Shown piece by piece: positions 15,806 through 18,892 of a stretch of DNA of 18,892 bases (its first letter is position 1; every line of letters starts with the position of its first letter). Under the pieces are notes generated by a model. That model searched no databases. It had not been told where the DNA came from and saw only the letters and a program-made list of their open reading frames with translations. Source of the DNA: Alcaligenaceae bacterium (GTDB lineage: Bacteria; Pseudomonadota; Gammaproteobacteria; Burkholderiales; Burkholderiaceae_B); the NCBI GenBank assembly GCA_947380655.1, contig CANCRX010000058.1, positions 1-18,892 of the forward strand, in the 5' to 3' direction. The position numbers were made by a program, and so were the translations under genes.

Positions 15806-15833
15806 AAACACGCCCTTCGGGGCGTGTTTTTTT
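15806..15833 (+). terminator. rho-independent terminator after ilvC
   Basis: AAACACGCCC (15806-15815) and GGGCGTGTTT (15820-15829) form a 10-base-pair stem closed by the stable TTCG tetraloop, followed by a run of T to 15833. It ends the ilv transcript only about 20 bases before psd, so psd needs leaky termination or a promoter within the gap. Confidence 0.93.
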
Positions 15834-15852
15834 GGGTTAACCTTTGGCTACG

Positions 15853-16512
15853 ATGAATACACCTCACTATCCCCACCCTATTATTGCCCGCGAAGGTTGG
15901 CCTTTCCTCGCCGGCTCCATTCTCATTGCGCTGCTCGTGACTCAATGGTCGCCGGGCTGGTCGATTCCCTTATGGATCATTGCTGTTTTTGTCTTACAGT
16001 TTTTCCGTGACCCTGCGCGTTCTGGTTCTACTGCAGCCAATGCCGTGTTGTCCCCCGCAGATGGTCGCATCGTCGTGGTTGAACACACACACGATCCTTA
16101 CGGTAATCGCGAGGCGCTGAAAATCAGCGTGTTTATGAACGTATTCAACGTGCACAGCAATCGCAGTCCTGTAGATGGCAAAGTACAAAGTGTTGAATAT
16201 TTCCCTGGTAAGTTTTTCAACGCAGCGCTCGATAAGGCTTCGCTTGAAAATGAACGCAATGCCATGGTGATCCAAACCGAATCTGGTCATATCGTGACTG
16301 CAACTCAAGTCGCAGGCCTGGTTGCCAAACGCATTCTTTGTTATGCCAAAGTGGGTGATACGCTGGCTCGGGGCCAACGTTACGGCTTTATTCGTTTTGG
16401 TTCGCGCGTCGATGTTTATCTGCCACCTGGCTCGCGTCCACGTGTAGCGATTGGCGATAAGGTCAGTGCGACCAGTACGGTTTTAGCTGAATTGCCAGAA
16501 ACCATTGCCTGA
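15853..16512 (+). CDS. psd: phosphatidylserine decarboxylase proenzyme (short type)
   Basis: A 219-residue pyruvoyl enzyme that makes phosphatidylethanolamine from phosphatidylserine at the inner membrane. Hydrophobic segments at about 15-30 and 37-50 anchor it. Conserved parts include SPADGRIVVVE (about 67-77), NVFNVHSNRSPVDGKV (96-111) and the self-cleavage site FGSRVDVYLP, where Gly183-Ser184 yields the alpha chain and its pyruvoyl group. This FGSR form belongs to the short, archaetidylserine-decarboxylase-like branch rather than the E. coli LGST branch. I chose ATG 15853; an in-frame TTG at 15844 is possible, and neither has a clear ribosome site. pssA follows after 7 bases. Confidence 0.95.
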   Translation: MNTPHYPHPIIAREGWPFLAGSILIALLVTQWSPGWSIPLWIIAVFVLQFFRDPARSGSTAANAVLSPADGRIVVVEHTHDPYGNREALKISVFMNVFNVHSNRSPVDGKVQSVEYFPGKFFNAALDKASLENERNAMVIQTESGHIVTATQVAGLVAKRILCYAKVGDTLARGQRYGFIRFGSRVDVYLPPGSRPRVAIGDKVSATSTVLAELPETIA

Positions 16513-16519
16513 GGGACCT

Positions 16520-17278
16520 ATGCCTAATCATCCCCACCGCGACCCTGAGTTACGTCACCGCAGTATTTATCTGCTGCCTAATGCGTTTACGACAGCAGCC
16601 CTGTTCGCGGGCTTTTATGCTGTGGTGCATGCAATGAATAATCGCTTTGAAATGGCGGCGATCGCCATCTTCGTAGCGATGGTGCTCGATGGTATGGATG
16701 GTCGTGTCGCGCGCCTGACTAATACGACCTCTGCCTTTGGTGAACAGTACGACTCGCTCTCAGATATGACGTCTTTTGGTGTGGCACCGGCTTTGGTTGT
16801 CTATGAGTGGATGCTCAAGGATCTGGGGCGCTGGGGGATGCTTGCGGCGTTTATTTATGTTTGTGGTGCGGCACTACGTTTGGCTCGATTCAATACCAAT
16901 ATCGCGGTGGTTGATAAGCGTTTCTTCCAAGGATTACCAAGCCCCGCGGCCGCTGCACTGGTCGCGGGTTTTGTCTGGCTGGTCGTGGATAACCGCTTGC
17001 AGGTTCCGCATGAGTTGCTCGCCTGGACAACATTCTTCATCACGATCTACGCTGGCATTGCCATGGTGACGAATTTACCGTTTTATAGCGGCAAGTCCTT
17101 CGCACTGGGACGTAGCGTGCCTTTTTGGGTCATCCTGGTATTCGTGGCCGGATTTATCTTTATCTCAAGTAATCCGCCCGTCGTGCTGTTTGGTCTGTTT
17201 ATTGTTTATGGCTTGTCAGGCTGGGGTGTCTGGCTTTGGCGCAAGCGCCGGGCCAGACAGTTAAGTGCACGGGGATAA
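16520..17278 (+). CDS. pssA: CDP-diacylglycerol-serine O-phosphatidyltransferase
   Basis: A 252-residue membrane enzyme that makes phosphatidylserine from CDP-diacylglycerol and serine, feeding Psd encoded just upstream. The CDP-alcohol phosphatidyltransferase motif is complete: D57-x2-D60-G-x2-A-R65 then G74-x3-D78-x3-D82 (VLDGMDGRVARL...FGEQYDSLSD). Several membrane segments follow, to about residue 240, with a basic C-terminal tail. This is the integral membrane type, not the soluble E. coli-type PssA. I chose ATG 16520, with GAGGGA just before it (rather short spacing); a TTG at 16505 would overlap psd by eight bases. A bidirectional terminator follows. Confidence 0.95.
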   Translation: MPNHPHRDPELRHRSIYLLPNAFTTAALFAGFYAVVHAMNNRFEMAAIAIFVAMVLDGMDGRVARLTNTTSAFGEQYDSLSDMTSFGVAPALVVYEWMLKDLGRWGMLAAFIYVCGAALRLARFNTNIAVVDKRFFQGLPSPAAAALVAGFVWLVVDNRLQVPHELLAWTTFFITIYAGIAMVTNLPFYSGKSFALGRSVPFWVILVFVAGFIFISSNPPVVLFGLFIVYGLSGWGVWLWRKRRARQLSARG

Positions 17279-17298
17279 CCAAACTCGTTTCCCCATGA

Positions 17299-17337
17299 AA
17301 AAAAACCTGTCACCTCATTGCGATGACAGGTTTTTTT
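17299..17337. terminator. bidirectional terminator between pssA and the lipoprotein pair
   Basis: ACCTGTCA (17305-17312) pairs with TGACAGGT (17324-17331). Outside the stem a run of A on the left and seven T on the right give a U-tract on both strands. It can end pssA transcripts and the convergent lipoprotein operon, whose stop is at 17339. Confidence 0.92.
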
Positions 17338-17338
17338 C

Positions 17339-17878
17339 TTAGCGTCGATTATCTCCACCACCCAGATCCCAAGGATCTGGACCTGGATGGAAATGTGTGA
17401 CCTGCTTGCCATCGGCACCCATGTAAACATACATGAGTGAGTTCCAGACCCCTGACTGTTTATAGCGATACGCCCAGACGATTTCGCTGCCTTTGGCCAC
17501 GCCATCGGTATTGGCAGGCGGACCGAATTCGCAGGTGACCTGCTGAGCTGTCCACACTCCTTGAGAAAGCATGGCAAAGTGCGCATCTGTGAGCAGCTGC
17601 TTCATGGCAACTACATTACCTTCTTTGGAAATAAAGCTGCCGTAAGCGTACTGCCCCATCGGTTGCAAGGACCAGATCATGCGTTGTGTACCGTCATTGT
17701 TATTACAGACAGTCGTTGGTTTGCCGAATTGTTTTTCGACCTCGGCAATAGGTGTGCCGGCTGGAACGGATTGCAGCTGAGCACAGCCAGCTAAGGCCAG
17801 GGCAGCCGCTGCAAGGGCGAATCGACGTGTGGCGATGTGCGTGTATGTAAGCGTGTTGGTGTGTGTGCTGTGGTTCAT
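17339..17878 (-). CDS. lipoprotein with two BamE/OmlA-like repeats (paralogue of the next gene)
   Basis: A 179-residue lipoprotein. The signal region is long and Thr-rich (HTNTLTYTHIATRR) before ALAAAALALAGC, an LAGC lipobox; Ala after the Cys predicts the outer membrane. The mature part appears to be two copies of a small fold. Copy one runs PAGTPIAEVEKQFGKP...MIWS...GNVVAMKQLLTD; copy two runs GVWTAQQVTCEFGPP...WAYRY...MGADGKQVTHF. Both follow the SmpA/OmlA (BamE) pattern of PG....V...FG.P, an aromatic W.Y, then DG.V. Two non-lipid Cys are shared with the paralogue. A strong AAAGGAG site precedes the ATG. The function is unknown; envelope assembly is a guess from BamE. Confidence 0.8.
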   Translation of the reverse strand: MNHSTHTNTLTYTHIATRRFALAAAALALAGCAQLQSVPAGTPIAEVEKQFGKPTTVCNNNDGTQRMIWSLQPMGQYAYGSFISKEGNVVAMKQLLTDAHFAMLSQGVWTAQQVTCEFGPPANTDGVAKGSEIVWAYRYKQSGVWNSLMYVYMGADGKQVTHFHPGPDPWDLGGGDNRR

Positions 17879-17906
17879 GGTTACTCCTTTGGGCGAAAAC
17901 GCCTGT

Positions 17907-18419
17907 TTAATCTACGCTGAATCCTCGGGTGCCCTCATCGAACATCGGGTCGGGTACAGGTCCGAATTTCATGACCGTCTGTCCATCGTCACCAAACGTG
18001 ATCACCATGAACGAGTACCAAGTATTCAGATACATATAACGATACATCCAAGTCGTGTGCTTGTCGTAAAACCCCAGTCCCAAATCCTGGATTTCTGCAG
18101 GCGGCCCAAATTGACAGTGAATTTGTTCTTTAGTGATTCCGGGCGTGGCCAGGATGGCAAAGTTCGCGTCGGTCAGTATTTGCTGAAAACCACTGACCCG
18201 GCCATCGGTTGAGAGTTCAGTTGCCCAGGCTTGTTGTCCCATAGGCTGCGCGGTCCAGACCAGGCGTTCCGTCCCGGTTCGGCCCGGGCAGCGCACTGCA
18301 GGTTGTCCGAATTGTTTGGTGACTGCATCAATATTGGTGCCTGGCGGGATGCTGGTCAGACTTGCGCAGCCAGTTAAAAGAACCAATAAAAAAGATAAAC
18401 TTAGTTTTTTGTGGTTCAT
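17907..18419 (-). CDS. lipoprotein with two BamE/OmlA-like repeats (upstream paralogue)
   Basis: A 170-residue lipoprotein, first of a two-gene leftward operon; 28 bases separate it from the second. The start MNHKKLSLSFLLVLLTGC gives an LTGC lipobox with Ala at +2 (outer membrane). It aligns with its neighbour through the whole mature part, sharing GT.I..V.KQFG.P, GT.R..W..QPMGQ.A, LTDA.FA.L and C.FGPPA. Two internal repeats are visible: PPGTNIDAVTKQFGQP...LVWT...DGRVSGFQQILTD and PGITKEQIHCQFGPP...WMYRY...GDDGQTVMKF. I chose ATG 18419 because it starts with MNH like the paralogue and has GGAA upstream. The two genes arose by duplication of a gene that was itself a domain duplication. Confidence 0.8.
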   Translation of the reverse strand: MNHKKLSLSFLLVLLTGCASLTSIPPGTNIDAVTKQFGQPAVRCPGRTGTERLVWTAQPMGQQAWATELSTDGRVSGFQQILTDANFAILATPGITKEQIHCQFGPPAEIQDLGLGFYDKHTTWMYRYMYLNTWYSFMVITFGDDGQTVMKFGPVPDPMFDEGTRGFSVD

Positions 18420-18469
18420 GTCATTTCCGTTAGGGATCATTGAGCGGCAAATATGCCAGACTAGGTGTG

Positions 18470-18497
18470 ATTTTAGCGAATCAGCTATAATCGTCAG
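18470..18497 (-). promoter_or_regulatory. possible promoter of the lipoprotein pair
   Basis: On the minus strand CTGACG (18497-18492) and TAAAAT (18475-18470) are 16 bases apart, about 50 bases before the ATG at 18419. It overlaps the divergent rpsO -10 element. A small dyad GGCA-AATA-TGCC follows at 18446-18457. Confidence 0.35.
18486..18491 (+). promoter_or_regulatory. rpsO promoter -10 element TATAAT
   Basis: A perfect TATAAT lies about 145 bases before the rpsO ATG. I see no good -35 at 16-18 bases upstream, so an activator or an UP-like element may help. The transcript would carry a leader of about 135-140 bases. Confidence 0.45.
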
Positions 18498-18535
18498 GCT
18501 TTACTTGGAATAAACATTTGTTTTATCTAGGTATT

Positions 18536-18563
18536 TGTATAAGTAGTTCTGTATAAGTAGTTC
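18536..18563 (+). repeat. perfect 14-base tandem duplication in the rpsO leader
   Basis: TGTATAAGTAGTTC occurs twice head to tail with no mismatch (18536-18549 and 18550-18563). Each copy holds a TATAAG that could act as an extra -10 (TATAAT in five of six bases). The identity of the copies suggests a recent slippage event. Confidence 0.85.
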
Positions 18564-18590
18564 GTTTTAAATAATTATTTTTTCATCCCA

Positions 18591-18628
18591 CGTTCGGGCA
18601 CCTCAGCCCCAACGCTTGTAATTTGAGG
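18591..18628 (+). promoter_or_regulatory. rpsO leader pseudoknot covering the ribosome binding site
   Basis: CGTTCGGGC (18591-18599) pairs with GCCCCAACG (18606-18614), with one C-C mismatch, leaving the loop ACCTCA. Loop bases CCTCA (18601-18605) are exactly complementary to TGAGG (18624-18628), which contains the rpsO Shine-Dalgarno sequence. The result is an H-type pseudoknot that hides the ribosome site. E. coli S15 represses its own synthesis by binding a leader pseudoknot, so the same role is inferred here. Confidence 0.6.
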
Positions 18629-18635
18629 AATTAAA

Positions 18636-18892
18636 ATGTCTGTAGCTGATATCAAAAAATCCGACATCGTCGCGCAATTTCAACGCGCACAAGGCGATAC
18701 CGGTTCTCCAGAAGTTCAAGTGGCATTGCTCACAGCTCGTATTAATGAGCTGACAGGTCACTTCAAGACCCACATGAAAGACCACCACTCACGTCGCGGC
18801 CTCCTGCGTATGGTTAGCCGTCGCCGTAAGTTACTCGATTATCTCAAGGGCCGTAACCCAGATTCCTATCGTGCACTGATCGAAAAACTCGG
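18636..18892 (+). CDS. rpsO: 30S ribosomal protein S15 (3' end outside window)
   Basis: The first 85 codons of S15, a primary 16S rRNA-binding protein of the small subunit platform; the full protein is about 89 residues, so only the last few codons are missing. Seen motifs are GDTGSPEVQVALLTARINELTGHFKTHMKDHHSRRGLLRMVSRRRKLLDYLK, covering the family's conserved rRNA-binding helices. GAGGA at 18625-18629 lies 6 bases before the ATG and can be hidden by the leader pseudoknot. pnp often follows rpsO in proteobacteria but lies beyond the window. Confidence 0.97.
   Translation, partial: MSVADIKKSDIVAQFQRAQGDTGSPEVQVALLTARINELTGHFKTHMKDHHSRRGLLRMVSRRRKLLDYLKGRNPDSYRALIEKL

Overview
The window looks like a chromosomal segment of a betaproteobacterium, most likely order Burkholderiales. 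The reasons are the ilvI-ilvH-ilvC-psd-pssA gene order, the class I IlvC, the short Psd with a Gly-Ser cleavage site, and an rpsO gene a little further on. Base composition is moderate rather than GC-rich. I cannot fix the genus from sequence alone.

Layout. (1) Bases 1-225 hold the tail of an excisionase-like HTH gene and a tRNA-Ser(CGA) whose 3' end faces it, a possible integration boundary. (2) 318-2262 carry yaaA (peroxide stress) and a patatin-like lipase with a DUF3734 tail, transcribed rightward. (3) 2272-7300, leftward, is a tightly coupled five-gene operon: substrate-binding protein, permease, ATPase, allophanate hydrolase (AtzF) and a GntR/FCD regulator. Upstream is a textbook sigma-54 promoter, and a perfect palindrome covers the predicted transcription start. 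Together these suggest nitrogen-controlled uptake and breakdown of a urea-like compound, repressed by its own GntR protein. (4) 7506-9580 is a visibly A+T-richer stretch with two convergent genes, an uncharacterised lipoprotein and a DUF4239/bestrophin-like membrane protein. (5) 9714-11873, leftward, is a FUSC-family (YccS-like) inner-membrane protein. (6) 11874-12406 is a long, strongly structured leader before ilvI. (7) 12407-15734 are ilvI, ilvH and ilvC, three consecutive functions of valine/isoleucine synthesis, closed by a strong terminator. (8) 15853-17278 are psd and pssA, the two steps from CDP-diacylglycerol to phosphatidylethanolamine, closed by a bidirectional terminator. (9) 17339-18419, leftward, are two tandem paralogous lipoproteins, each apparently made of two BamE/OmlA-like repeats. 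(10) 18636-18892 is rpsO, cut by the window end, with a leader that can form an H-type pseudoknot hiding its own ribosome binding site.

Most genes are ordinary core metabolism. The most interesting signals are regulatory: the sigma-54/GntR arrangement at 7351-7382, the rpsO pseudoknot at 18591-18628, and the structured ilvI leader with a long inverted repeat at 11960-12053. I found no clear sign of a new defence or mobile system inside the window.
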